This document shows positions 51,848 to 60,218 of a DNA stretch of 64,000 nucleotides, piece after piece; positions within the stretch are counted from its first letter, which is position 1; every line of letters starts with the position of its first letter. The DNA is from Daejeonella sp. JGW-45. Its GTDB lineage: Bacteria; Bacteroidota; Bacteroidia; Sphingobacteriales; Sphingobacteriaceae. The stretch covers positions 857,287-921,286 of the forward strand of contig NZ_JARKNC010000010.1 of assembly GCF_029360805.1 (NCBI RefSeq). The letters run 5' to 3'. A program made the position numbers and the translations under genes. The notes beneath the pieces are model-generated. The model worked only from the letters and a program-made list of their open reading frames with translations. It did no database searches and was not told the origin of the DNA.

Positions 51848-53005
51848 ATGCCAGACTGGAAAAAGCTCTTTAACGACTCCACATCGCTTGTAGAAGGTAA
51901 ATTCGACGATCTTTTTTTCAAACTGCGGAAACGTTTGAAGTTAAATGATCCGCTGCAGATCGTTACCTACCGGAGTTACGGTACCGTGAACCGGCTTTAT
52001 ATTAAGGGGCGGGTACTCGAAGATAAAGGGATTAATGCGGCGACCGACCGGGATACAATTCTCAATAACCTGGTTAACATGTATCATCGTTTCCAAAGCG
52101 ATGAGATACCTGGCGCCTGTTTAAAGGTCAATTTCCAGGATCAGCAGCACATGATGATCACCGATGATGAAGGCTATTTCATGCTGAACCTGGCGCCCGG
52201 CACTCCCATAAGTCCCACCGATATGTGGCATGAGATTGAGGTTGAGCTAACGGATGCGCCTGTCGCATTCCCACCGGGACTGAAATGCATGGCACAGGTA
52301 TTGGTGCCTCCTGCGGATGCGGAATACGGCATTATCAGTGATATTGACGACACCATTATACATACCAGCGCTACCGATATCCTGGCCATGTCCCGTAAGG
52401 TTTTTCTGCATAACGCCCGCACACGGCTTCCCTTTGCCGGTGTTTCTGAGTTTTATAAGTCCTTGCAGCTCGGCCGTAATGGGAAGCGGAATAATCCTTT
52501 CTTTTATGTCTCCAGCAGTCCCTGGAACCTGTACGACCTGCTGAAAGATTTTCTGGACCTTAACGAGATTCCCGAAGGACCACTACTGCTTCGTGATTTC
52601 GGCCTTCAGGATAATAAATTCATCAGCTCGGGCCACATGGGGCATAAGTTCAGCGAGATAGAGAATATCCTGCTTACCTACCCCTTGCTGAATTTCGTAT
52701 TGATCGGCGATAGCGGGCAGGAAGACCCGGTGATTTACCGCGAGATCGTAAAAAAGTTCCCTGGCCGTGTACTGGCAATCTATATCCGTGACGTACAGCT
52801 CGCCGACCGGGAAAAGATAGCAATAGATATCTCCGCCGAATTAAAGGACCATGTAGACCTGGTGATAGTAGACAATACTGTCGAAGCAGCTGAACATGCC
52901 GCTAAAACCGGGCTGATCTATACGGAGGCAGTTGCTGATATCGAAGAGGATAAGAAACAGGATAAAGGAGAAGCTGCGGGGAAAGAGGAAGCAAGTATTG
53001 TCTAG
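51848..53005 (+). CDS. App1-type phosphatase (DUF2183)
   Basis: 385 residues. HAD-like catalytic motif EYGIISDIDDTIIHTSATD (about 155-173) and VLIGDSGQEDPVIYREI; YVSSSPWNLYDLL and FGLQDNKFISSGHMGHK are hallmarks of the App1 phosphatidate phosphatase family. The N-terminus is beta-rich (Ig-like, about 35-150). C-terminal 25 residues are Lys/Glu-rich. Likely acts on phospholipid or lipid phosphates. Confidence 0.88.
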   Translation: MPDWKKLFNDSTSLVEGKFDDLFFKLRKRLKLNDPLQIVTYRSYGTVNRLYIKGRVLEDKGINAATDRDTILNNLVNMYHRFQSDEIPGACLKVNFQDQQHMMITDDEGYFMLNLAPGTPISPTDMWHEIEVELTDAPVAFPPGLKCMAQVLVPPADAEYGIISDIDDTIIHTSATDILAMSRKVFLHNARTRLPFAGVSEFYKSLQLGRNGKRNNPFFYVSSSPWNLYDLLKDFLDLNEIPEGPLLLRDFGLQDNKFISSGHMGHKFSEIENILLTYPLLNFVLIGDSGQEDPVIYREIVKKFPGRVLAIYIRDVQLADREKIAIDISAELKDHVDLVIVDNTVEAAEHAAKTGLIYTEAVADIEEDKKQDKGEAAGKEEASIV

Positions 53006-53084
53006 CTGAAAAAGATCATTATGGTGATGTTGCGTTTCTGCTGATCTCTTCGTATTGTTTATAAATTATCCTAAATCTGGACAT

Positions 53085-53234
53085 ATGAAACTGTCAAAAG
53101 CATTAATAGGGGCCATGCTGATCGGAATTACCATTCAGGCCACGGGTTGCGATAAGGACGACACCACTAAACCCGACAAAGAAGGGAAGAAAAAGAAGGC
53201 TGTATATAATTGCCCTGCGTGCGGAATGGGATAA
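53085..53234 (+). CDS. MNIO-type RiPP precursor-like lipopeptide (49 aa)
   Basis: ORF begins MKLSKALIGAMLIGI with a lipobox-like ATGC at 19-22, then a Lys/Asp-rich linker, and ends YNCPACGMG. The terminal CPAC-GMG is the type of core seen in chryseobasin-related peptides modified by DUF692 (MNIO) enzymes. The next gene, 9 bp away, encodes such an enzyme. Chryseobasin ChrA is known to receive heterocycles on its cysteines; the exact modification here is unknown. Note the lipoprotein-type leader. Confidence 0.75.
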   Translation: MKLSKALIGAMLIGITIQATGCDKDDTTKPDKEGKKKKAVYNCPACGMG

Positions 53235-53243
53235 GCCCCGGCT

Positions 53244-54374
53244 ATGCCTGCAATAATTCCTTCTATAGCGTGTAACCTGGATGCAGATATCCTGTCTGCC
53301 TCATTACCCTTATTTTCCGAGCACAGGGTGGGCGGCATCGAATGGTCTTTCGACGCCCTGTACGGGATTGAGCAAGTACCGGAATGGTTCACCGAGTTAT
53401 TGACGGCTTATAGTAATGAACGCAGGCTGGTAGGCCACGGTGTTTATTTCTCGATATTCTCAGGCAGGTGGTCTGAGGACCAGCAAAACTGGCTGAACGA
53501 ATTAAAGCTGCTTTCCCAAAAATTCAAGTTCGATCATATCTCGGAGCATTTCGGCTTTATGACCGGAAAGAGCTTCCACCACGGAGCTCCTTTAAGTATC
53601 CCATATACCGGGAGCACCTTACGTTTAGGTAGAGACAGGCTTTCGCGGATCTATGATGCCTGCCGATGCCCTGTAGGACTTGAGAATCTGGCTTTTTCGT
53701 ACTCGCTTGATGAGGTAAAAAGACATGGCGAGTTTTTGGAGAAGCTGGTTGAGCCGCTAAATGGATTTATTATCCTTGACCTTCATAATTTATATTGCCA
53801 GGTACATAATTTCTCTGCCGACTTTGAAGATCTGATCAAGCTCTATCCTCTCGATCGTGTTCGCGAGATCCATATTTCGGGCGGGAGCTGGGAGCAGTCG
53901 GTTCTAACGGGTAAGCAGGTAAGAAGAGACACCCACGACGAATCTGTTCCGGATGAAGTGTTTGACTTATTGAGAAAGACACTCAGCCGCTGCCCTAACC
54001 TGAAATATGTGGTGCTTGAGCAGCTTGGCGATGCGCTGAAAACATCCGGCAGCAGGAAGGCTTTTTATTCGGATTTTATTGAAATGGAAAGTATTATCGC
54101 AGCAGGCAGTAAGTCGCGGCCAGACACCCAGACCAACCTGTTTTCCCCGGACTATAACCTGGTCTCCGACCAGGTGGCTGAAGATCATGACCTCTATCTG
54201 CAGCAACGTGAGCTTTCTGGGATCCTGGAAACTTCTGGTTCGTATGAGCAAGCCGTCGACCGATTGAAATTATCTTCCCTGCATAATTCGGAGTGGGATA
54301 CGCAGAACTGGCAGCCATATATGCTCGAGACCGCTATGAACATCGCACAGAAATGGAAAAGTACTGATGATTAA
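53244..54374 (+). CDS. DUF692 multinuclear non-heme iron oxidase (MNIO)
   Basis: 376 residues, longer than the usual about 280-300. TIM-barrel core to about 285 with metal residues in VGHGVYFSIFSG, HISEHFGFMTG, LENLAFSY, DLHNLYCQVHNFS, EIHISGG, DTHDESVPDEVFDLL and YVVLEQLGD. Then a C-terminal helical region of about 85 residues (QRELSGILETSGSYEQAVDRLK) may act as a peptide-binding partner like ChrI, fused in cis (inference). Oxidises cysteine in the adjacent precursor. Confidence 0.85.
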   Translation: MPAIIPSIACNLDADILSASLPLFSEHRVGGIEWSFDALYGIEQVPEWFTELLTAYSNERRLVGHGVYFSIFSGRWSEDQQNWLNELKLLSQKFKFDHISEHFGFMTGKSFHHGAPLSIPYTGSTLRLGRDRLSRIYDACRCPVGLENLAFSYSLDEVKRHGEFLEKLVEPLNGFIILDLHNLYCQVHNFSADFEDLIKLYPLDRVREIHISGGSWEQSVLTGKQVRRDTHDESVPDEVFDLLRKTLSRCPNLKYVVLEQLGDALKTSGSRKAFYSDFIEMESIIAAGSKSRPDTQTNLFSPDYNLVSDQVAEDHDLYLQQRELSGILETSGSYEQAVDRLKLSSLHNSEWDTQNWQPYMLETAMNIAQKWKSTDD

Positions 54375-54520
54375 AGCAGTATCAATTCATTCCCTGTGAT
54401 CTCAATTCCATATATCCACAAACTTTCTGGCAAAATGACCGCAAGCCAGCACTCCTTAAAACCTATCCTGTAAAATGGTGTTATCCAGCATTGAAATCAC
54501 CGGGATAATAAGACGGATTT

Positions 54521-56236
54521 ATGCGCATAGCTTTATTGGGAGGCGGTCCGGCCGCGCTGTTCATGTATAAGAGATTGACCGAGTCAGGTCACCCCGGCCT
54601 GGAGATTGATATATTCGAAAAGAAAGAACATTTGGGGAATGGCATGCCCTATAGTACCGAGGGCGCAAACGACGAGCACATTACCAATGTATCTGACCAT
54701 GAGATCCCTGAAATAGTTATGTCGATTGAGGACTGGGTAAAGGTTGCACCTAAGGAGCTGCTGGCCCGGTTTGCTATCACTCCGGAGAATTTTAACGAGT
54801 TTAAAGTACTGCCGCGTTTGTTTTTTGGACAGTATCTTTCATCACAGTTTAAGCTTTTAATAGACCGGGCAACGAAGGCGGGGATAAAGACTGCCGTTCA
54901 TCTCAATAGTAATGTAATTGACGTGGCTGACCACCCAGGGCAGGACGAAGTTTCGGTAGAAACTGCGGATAAAGAGGTGATGAGATTCGACAAAGTGGTT
55001 ATTTGTACAGGGCATAGCTGGCCCGTGACTTATGAGGGCAGGGTTGCCGGCTATTACGACTCGCCCTATCCGCCGGCGAAACTGAAATTGAAACTAAACC
55101 ATCCTGTAGCAATTAAAGGCTCTTCTTTAACCGCTATTGATGCTGTCAGGACGCTTGCGCGAAACAACGGAATGTTTATAACCGGGGAGAATGGCAGCCT
55201 TACATTTCAAATATCAGAAGAGAGCCGGGATTTTAAACTGGTTATGCACTCCATTGATGCGCTCCTTCCCGGCATCAGGTTCCACCTGGAAGATACGCAT
55301 CTTGCGAACGATTCATTGTTGACGCCCGGAGAGATTAAGGAACACAGGGAGGCCAATAATGGATTTTTGTCTCTTGATTTTGTGTTCGAGAAGAACTTCA
55401 AGGAAATCTTCAGGGATAAAGATCCCGCGTTTTACGATCAGATTAAGGATCTAAGCCTTGAGGAATTTGTCGAATCAATGATGGCTCTCCGTCAGCGTCT
55501 GGATCCATTTGTGCTGTTCCGTGCTGAATATAAAGAAGCAGAAAAGTCCATCAGGCGCCAGGAACCGGTTTATTGGAAGGAAATGCTTGCTGTTCTGAGC
55601 TTTACAATGAACTATCCGGCCAAGTATTTGTCTGCCGAAGATATGCAGCGTTTGACTAAAGTACTGATGCCGCTGATATCCATTGTTATAGCCTTTGTTC
55701 CACAAAGCTCTGCCTGTGAGATGCTTGCGCTTTATGAGGCAGGGATACTTGAAATTGTTGCGGTAGACCAGGCAAGTGAGGTGGTGCCTGGAGAAAAGGT
55801 GGGGGGTATCTATCGTTACACAAGCGAAGATGGCGCCCGGCGGCAAATCCCATATACGACGTTCGTCAATTGTATAGGGCAACCCCGGCTGTCGTATGAG
55901 GACTTTCCTTTCAAAAGCCTGATAAATAGCAACACCATCAGCCCGGCACACGTAAAATTCCAGTCGCCCACAGCCGGTCTGATAGCTCTGAAGGAAGGGA
56001 GCGGTGATGTGACAACCGACGGGCAGGGTAATTATTATTTGAAGGTGCCCGGCATTACCATTAACGACAACTTTCAGGTTGTAGATCTCTATGGCATTTC
56101 CAGTAAGAGGATCTATATTATGGCGGTGCCTTACATAGGGGGGTATAATCCGGATTATTCAGGACTGGATTTCTGTGAGGAAGCATCGGGTCTTATTCTG
56201 GAAAGGATCCTTGATGATACTGCACCCGGTATCTGA
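54521..56236 (+). CDS. FAD/NAD(P)-binding protein (NAD_binding_9 type)
   Basis: 571 residues. Rossmann motif IALLGGGPAALFMYKRL with ADP-ribose residues, YSTEGANDEHITNVS and VVICTGHSWPV (second nucleotide motif). Family members are flavin oxidoreductases of unknown substrate. It follows the MNIO gene by 146 bp in the same orientation and may belong to the same RiPP or redox unit, unproven. Confidence 0.8.
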   Translation: MRIALLGGGPAALFMYKRLTESGHPGLEIDIFEKKEHLGNGMPYSTEGANDEHITNVSDHEIPEIVMSIEDWVKVAPKELLARFAITPENFNEFKVLPRLFFGQYLSSQFKLLIDRATKAGIKTAVHLNSNVIDVADHPGQDEVSVETADKEVMRFDKVVICTGHSWPVTYEGRVAGYYDSPYPPAKLKLKLNHPVAIKGSSLTAIDAVRTLARNNGMFITGENGSLTFQISEESRDFKLVMHSIDALLPGIRFHLEDTHLANDSLLTPGEIKEHREANNGFLSLDFVFEKNFKEIFRDKDPAFYDQIKDLSLEEFVESMMALRQRLDPFVLFRAEYKEAEKSIRRQEPVYWKEMLAVLSFTMNYPAKYLSAEDMQRLTKVLMPLISIVIAFVPQSSACEMLALYEAGILEIVAVDQASEVVPGEKVGGIYRYTSEDGARRQIPYTTFVNCIGQPRLSYEDFPFKSLINSNTISPAHVKFQSPTAGLIALKEGSGDVTTDGQGNYYLKVPGITINDNFQVVDLYGISSKRIYIMAVPYIGGYNPDYSGLDFCEEASGLILERILDDTAPGI

Positions 56237-56526
56237 CAGCAGGGTGCAAGTTGATATCCCTTAAAGGTTTTACTCACAAAAAGCACGAATGGATCTGTTC
56301 CGGCTTTACTCGGTTTGGCAGATCGGCGCCGCGGGTATAAAATGCGCTTATTCGTAGTGCTCAGCTGCTTAGGGCATGATCTTCGCGCGGAAACCTCAAA
56401 GAATGGGTGGCACCTGGTATTACAGAATTATCCGGGAGCGTATTTTACTCCCGCAGATGTGGAAAACGCTTTCTTGCCACCCTTAATGCTTTCTGTTAGT
56501 TTAGCTTTTTAACAAAAAGCTTTTAA

Positions 56527-57129
56527 ATGAGAACTTCCTTTAACAAACTACCGATCCTTACACTTGTAATTGTATTAGCCTTATTCGCTGCCTGTAAACC
56601 TAAAAAGCTCATCACCCAGGCGCCGCCTGTTCCGGTTGAAGCTCGTCCTGCACAGGAGCCAGCTAAGCCTGCACCGGTTGCAGAAGCCGATACTGATGGC
56701 GACGGGATTGTAGACTCCAAAGATAATTGCCCGAATAAAGCAGGCAGTGCTTCCAACAACGGATGTCCGGAGACAGCAATAGCTGCTGAACCCTCGTTCA
56801 ACTATAAAAACATTCTTTTCGAATTCAACTCATCCGTCCTTAAGACTTCTTCCTATTTAACCCTGGACGACATCGTACGGGAAATGAAGAAATATCCTGA
56901 CATGAAATTCGCCTTAAACGGCCACTCATCTTCTGAAGGAACTGAAACAAGGAATATGACCCTTTCTATCGATCGCGCTACTGCAGTAAAAAGTTATCTT
57001 ATTACGGCCGGGATTAATGGAAGAAACCTTGAGGTAAAAGGCTTCGGTGAATCTATGCCTGTTAATACGAATAATACGGAGGCAGCAAGGCAACAAAACC
57101 GCCGGGTAGAAATAAAGAAACTTAATTAA
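56527..57129 (+). CDS. OmpA-family lipoprotein with thrombospondin type-3 repeat
   Basis: 200 residues. Lipobox LFAACK, proline/alanine linker, calcium-type repeat DTDGDGIVDSKDNCPNKAG, and OmpA peptidoglycan-binding domain ILFEFNSSVLKTSSYLTLDDIVREM, LNGHSSSEGTETRNMTLSIDRATAV, ARQQNRRVEIKKL. Tethers outer membrane to wall. Followed after 69 bp by a sigma factor gene. Confidence 0.92.
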   Translation: MRTSFNKLPILTLVIVLALFAACKPKKLITQAPPVPVEARPAQEPAKPAPVAEADTDGDGIVDSKDNCPNKAGSASNNGCPETAIAAEPSFNYKNILFEFNSSVLKTSSYLTLDDIVREMKKYPDMKFALNGHSSSEGTETRNMTLSIDRATAVKSYLITAGINGRNLEVKGFGESMPVNTNNTEAARQQNRRVEIKKLN

Positions 57130-57198
57130 TAATAATTAGGAATCTTCATCTGAAATTCATCTTCTGATATCAACTTTATACTATCAAAGTATAAGAGG

Positions 57199-57795
57199 AT
57201 GATGTCACTGGTGTTACCTATCGAAGATGCACAAGCCGTCAGTAAGAAAAGAAGCAGGAAGCTTCGTTTGTCTGAAGATATGCTTGTAGTGGGCCTGAAG
57301 AATAATGATAGCTTAGCTATGTCGGCCCTGTATCAGATGTATTCAGATTCCCTGTATAAAATTATCTCGACCATTGTTGTTGTTGAAGAGGTAGCTCAGG
57401 ATCTGTTGCAGGAAACGTTCATTAAGATCTGGAATTCGTTTAAGATGTACGATGCAAGCAAGGGACGCTTGTATACCTGGATGGCCCGGCTAGCACGTAA
57501 TTTGTCTATCGACTACCTGCGGAGCTCAAATCACAGGAATGCTTCCGTGTGCGAAGATCTGTCGGAGGTGACCCAGCAGGTTGATATGACCTTTCAGACG
57601 AATTATAATCCTGAGCTGATAGGTGTTAAGGAAATGACCCGTATCCTCAATAAGGATCAGAAGTCTGCCCTGGAGCTGGTGTATTTTCAGGGATATACCC
57701 ATGTGCAGGCAGCAGAGGAGTTAAATATTACCTTAGGTATCCTGCGTTCGCGATTGCAGTCATCGTTAAGCGAATTGAGGAAGGCGTACGCTTAA
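57199..57795 (+). CDS. ECF-type sigma factor
   Basis: 198 residues. Region 2: ALYQMYSDSLYKIISTIVVVEEVAQDLLQETFIKIWNSF; region 4: ILNKDQKSALELVYFQGYTHVQAAEELNITLGILRSRLQS. No anti-sigma gene is adjacent; a strong terminator ends the unit before the fibre locus. May control the neighbouring surface genes, untested. Confidence 0.9.
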   Translation: MMSLVLPIEDAQAVSKKRSRKLRLSEDMLVVGLKNNDSLAMSALYQMYSDSLYKIISTIVVVEEVAQDLLQETFIKIWNSFKMYDASKGRLYTWMARLARNLSIDYLRSSNHRNASVCEDLSEVTQQVDMTFQTNYNPELIGVKEMTRILNKDQKSALELVYFQGYTHVQAAEELNITLGILRSRLQSSLSELRKAYA

Positions 57796-58107
57796 CTGCT
57801 GCGAATTATGAAATGATATTACAGGTTCTTGTTTAGATGGTAGGGAGGGGCTCAACTTAGTTGAGCCTCTTTTTTGCTTTTAGTCCATGCCTTCATTTCT
57901 CAGCTTATACCTTCATCACTCAGCCCCCAAATTTGTCCCTTCAGTTCCCCAACTGGGGAAGAACATCCCGTTTTTGTTTTGGCATTATACACTGGAAAGG
58001 CTGTTTTTACATATTTGAGGTGCATATTCCGGTTTGGACTCTCGTTTGTCTAAGTATATCCAAACACAGACAGACTAAAAACTAAAAAAGCATTATAAAA
58101 CCAGAAC
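57796..58107. other. Intergenic region before fibre locus
   Basis: After the terminator it contains a 14-bp direct repeat with period 20 (CCTTCATTTCTCAG at 57890, CCTTCATCACTCAG at 57910), a hairpin TTCCCC-AACT-GGGGAA (57945-57960), and an AT-rich leader with TTTG-type elements. No gene seen. Confidence 0.45.
57849..57875 (+). terminator. Terminator of sigma gene
   Basis: GGCTCAAC/GTTGAGCC stem, 3-nt loop TTA, followed by TCTTTTTT. Confidence 0.85.
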
Positions 58108-58644
58108 ATGAAAAAAGTATTATTCCTAATCGCATTCGTTACCGTATCAATTATCAGCAGCAGCTCATTCGCCCAGACGGCGAACGTGAATATCACATTG
58201 TCTGATGTATTATCATTCTCAGTAACACAGCCGGGATCGCTTGACGTAAACTTCAACACGGAAGAAAAATATAATAATGGTATCACTTCACTGGCAACGG
58301 ACCACATCAGCGTGATCTCCTCCAGAGGTTATGTAGTTAAGGCGATCGCAGGAACGGTAACAGGTACTGCAGCATTAGCTCCCGGTTCAGTAAAGTTAAC
58401 TCCGGCAATCGGAGCTACTAACGGCGGTAACGCAGCAGGCATCACTTACGGATCGTCAGTTACCTTACCGGCAGCAGGCGGAACAGCAGCCACTGTTATC
58501 ACAGCAACCAACACTTCATGGAACGGTGCAGTATCAGCCAACAAGTTCAACGTTTCTTACCTGATCGGTGCCGGTGGTACGTACGCCGGTAAAGCTACCG
58601 GAACAAACGTTATCCCGGTTGTTTATACAGTAACACAACAATAA
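58108..58644 (+). CDS. Secreted pilin-like protein 1
   Basis: 178 residues. Signal peptide ends SSFAQ; mature N-terminus TANVNITLSDVLSFSV has alternating hydrophobics, as for a donor strand. Beta-rich body with VNFNTEEKYNNGITSLATDH, SSRGYVVKAI, SWNGAVSANKFNVSYLIG and terminal strand NVIPVVYTVTQQ. No cysteine pair. Paralogous to the next gene over its whole length. Not recognised as a known fimbrillin; structural subunit role is inferred from neighbours. Confidence 0.7.
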   Translation: MKKVLFLIAFVTVSIISSSSFAQTANVNITLSDVLSFSVTQPGSLDVNFNTEEKYNNGITSLATDHISVISSRGYVVKAIAGTVTGTAALAPGSVKLTPAIGATNGGNAAGITYGSSVTLPAAGGTAATVITATNTSWNGAVSANKFNVSYLIGAGGTYAGKATGTNVIPVVYTVTQQ

Positions 58645-58742
58645 TTCTTAGGAGTAAAAGAATAACGCACTCTTTATTATTTATAAAGGGAAAAGAGCCG
58701 CAATAGATTTGAGAAGCATAAGGAAATAACCAGGAAAACGAC

Positions 58743-59279
58743 ATGAGAAAGGGATTATTTTTATTTGTATTCATCTCGCTCTCTCTAATGAGTACAGCCA
58801 TATTCGCCCAGTCTGTGAATATGGCTATTACTTTAATGGACGCACTCAGCTTTACGGTTAACCCGCCGGAGTTTCTCCCGGCAGATGAAGTTAAAAAAAG
58901 GAAGAATGATAATCGTTTTGAAGCTATAGCCAGTGATCATATCAGCGTAGTTAGCTCCAGGGGTTATGTTGTTAAAGCAATTTCGGGAGTACAAGCCGGT
59001 GCAGGACCCGGCCTCGAAGGACTGGTTCAGCTTAGTTCGCTGATCGGTACAACAAACGGAGGAAATACCGCCGGACTCGTCTTGAAGTCAGATGTGGTTC
59101 TTCCCCCTTCCAACGGCAACCCTGCAACGGTGATCTTCGCAGCTAACTGCTCATGGAACGGCCCGGTCTCAGCAAACAAGTTTAATATCGCCTACAAAAT
59201 AGGCAGCCAGTTTGCTTATATTGATAAAAAAGCGCCCCCCAGTATTATACCGGTTATATTTACAGTCTTGCAACCATGA
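58743..59279 (+). CDS. Secreted pilin-like protein 2
   Basis: 178 residues, same length and pattern as the 58108 protein: signal ending IFAQ, mature SVNMAITLMDALSFTV, SDHISVVSSRGYVVKAISG, TNGGNTAGL, SWNGPVSANKFNIAYKIG, terminal SIIPVIFTVLQP. It has one cysteine (AANCSWNG). A tandem duplicate that has diverged, as for major and minor pilins. Confidence 0.7.
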   Translation: MRKGLFLFVFISLSLMSTAIFAQSVNMAITLMDALSFTVNPPEFLPADEVKKRKNDNRFEAIASDHISVVSSRGYVVKAISGVQAGAGPGLEGLVQLSSLIGTTNGGNTAGLVLKSDVVLPPSNGNPATVIFAANCSWNGPVSANKFNIAYKIGSQFAYIDKKAPPSIIPVIFTVLQP

Positions 59280-59395
59280 TTAAAAGACAGGCATACCTGG
59301 CGTAACCAATCAGACACGAAAACGTAAAATCCAACATAACTCGCATTTACACGTTACAGTACAGGCTTCTGCAAAGCCTTGTTTATATTTACCAT

Positions 59396-60214
59396 ATGAA
59401 AAAACTAATTTGCTTCTTATTTATCGTAGCTCTTGTCAGCCCCGTAAAAAGTGTGATGGCACAGGCTGGTATGACCGTTAGTCCGGGGAAGCTGTATTAT
59501 AAGCTTGCACCAGGGGCATCAGCAACTCAGAAAATAGTTATTAGTAATCCTAATAATAAGGAACTTGAGATAGGTGTATCCATGAACGACTGGGATTATG
59601 ATACACTGGGGAATAACCAGACGCATGATGCGGGGACCCTGAAAAACTCCGCAGCAGCGTGGGTGCAGGTGATGCCGGGTTCATACTTTACTCTTCAGCC
59701 TAACGAAAAGCGCGAGCTTGATATCATCTTTACAGTGCCGGCTGGTGCCAATACATCTATACCTGTCAACACTGCGATGCTATTTCTTACCCAGTTAAAT
59801 CCGGGTGATGCGAAAGCACAGGATGGTACTTCTATCAAAGTCAGCGTCAGAATGGGTGTTAAGATCTATCACAGTTTCACCCAGGCAGAGGAGCGGGATA
59901 TAGAAGTGACCAACTTTACTGATATCCTCCCCGCTAAAGATGATAAAACAACGGGGGGCTTCCTCGAGCTCAGCCTGCACAATACCGGTAAGACCTGGAT
60001 GGAAGGTAAGGTTAAGTGGGAGCTGCTGAATACGCAGACCGGTGCCAAGACAAAACTGGATGACCAGGATATCTTCTCACTGCCTGGTGATAAGCGGATT
60101 GTGCGGCAATCGTTGCCAGCCAACCTGGCGAAGGGAAAATATACGGCGACAGCTGTGATCAATTATGGGAATAAAGATGAGCTTAAACTCGTTGAGCTGG
60201 AGTTTGCCCGATAA
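59396..60214 (+). CDS. PapD-like periplasmic chaperone candidate
   Basis: 272 residues. Signal peptide ending VMAQ; two Ig-like domains, first MTVSPGKLYYKLAPGASATQKIVISNPNNKELEIGVSM (about 24-140), second EVTNFTDILPAKDDKTTGGFLELSLHN (about 170-272). This COG1470/PapD-like layout fits a fibre-subunit chaperone. Classical PapD Arg/Lys residues cannot be confirmed by eye. Located between pilin-like genes and the adhesin and barrel genes. Confidence 0.62.
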   Translation: MKKLICFLFIVALVSPVKSVMAQAGMTVSPGKLYYKLAPGASATQKIVISNPNNKELEIGVSMNDWDYDTLGNNQTHDAGTLKNSAAAWVQVMPGSYFTLQPNEKRELDIIFTVPAGANTSIPVNTAMLFLTQLNPGDAKAQDGTSIKVSVRMGVKIYHSFTQAEERDIEVTNFTDILPAKDDKTTGGFLELSLHNTGKTWMEGKVKWELLNTQTGAKTKLDDQDIFSLPGDKRIVRQSLPANLAKGKYTATAVINYGNKDELKLVELEFAR

Positions 60215-60218
60215 AAGA

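Noticed and set aside
55475-55951. 158-codon minus-strand frame in the FAD protein gene
   Set aside because: Antisense shadow of a gene with complete nucleotide-binding motifs.
56315-56512. 65-codon plus-strand frame between FAD protein and OmpA gene
   Set aside because: No start context, mixed composition and no protein-like pattern; treated as non-coding intergenic DNA.
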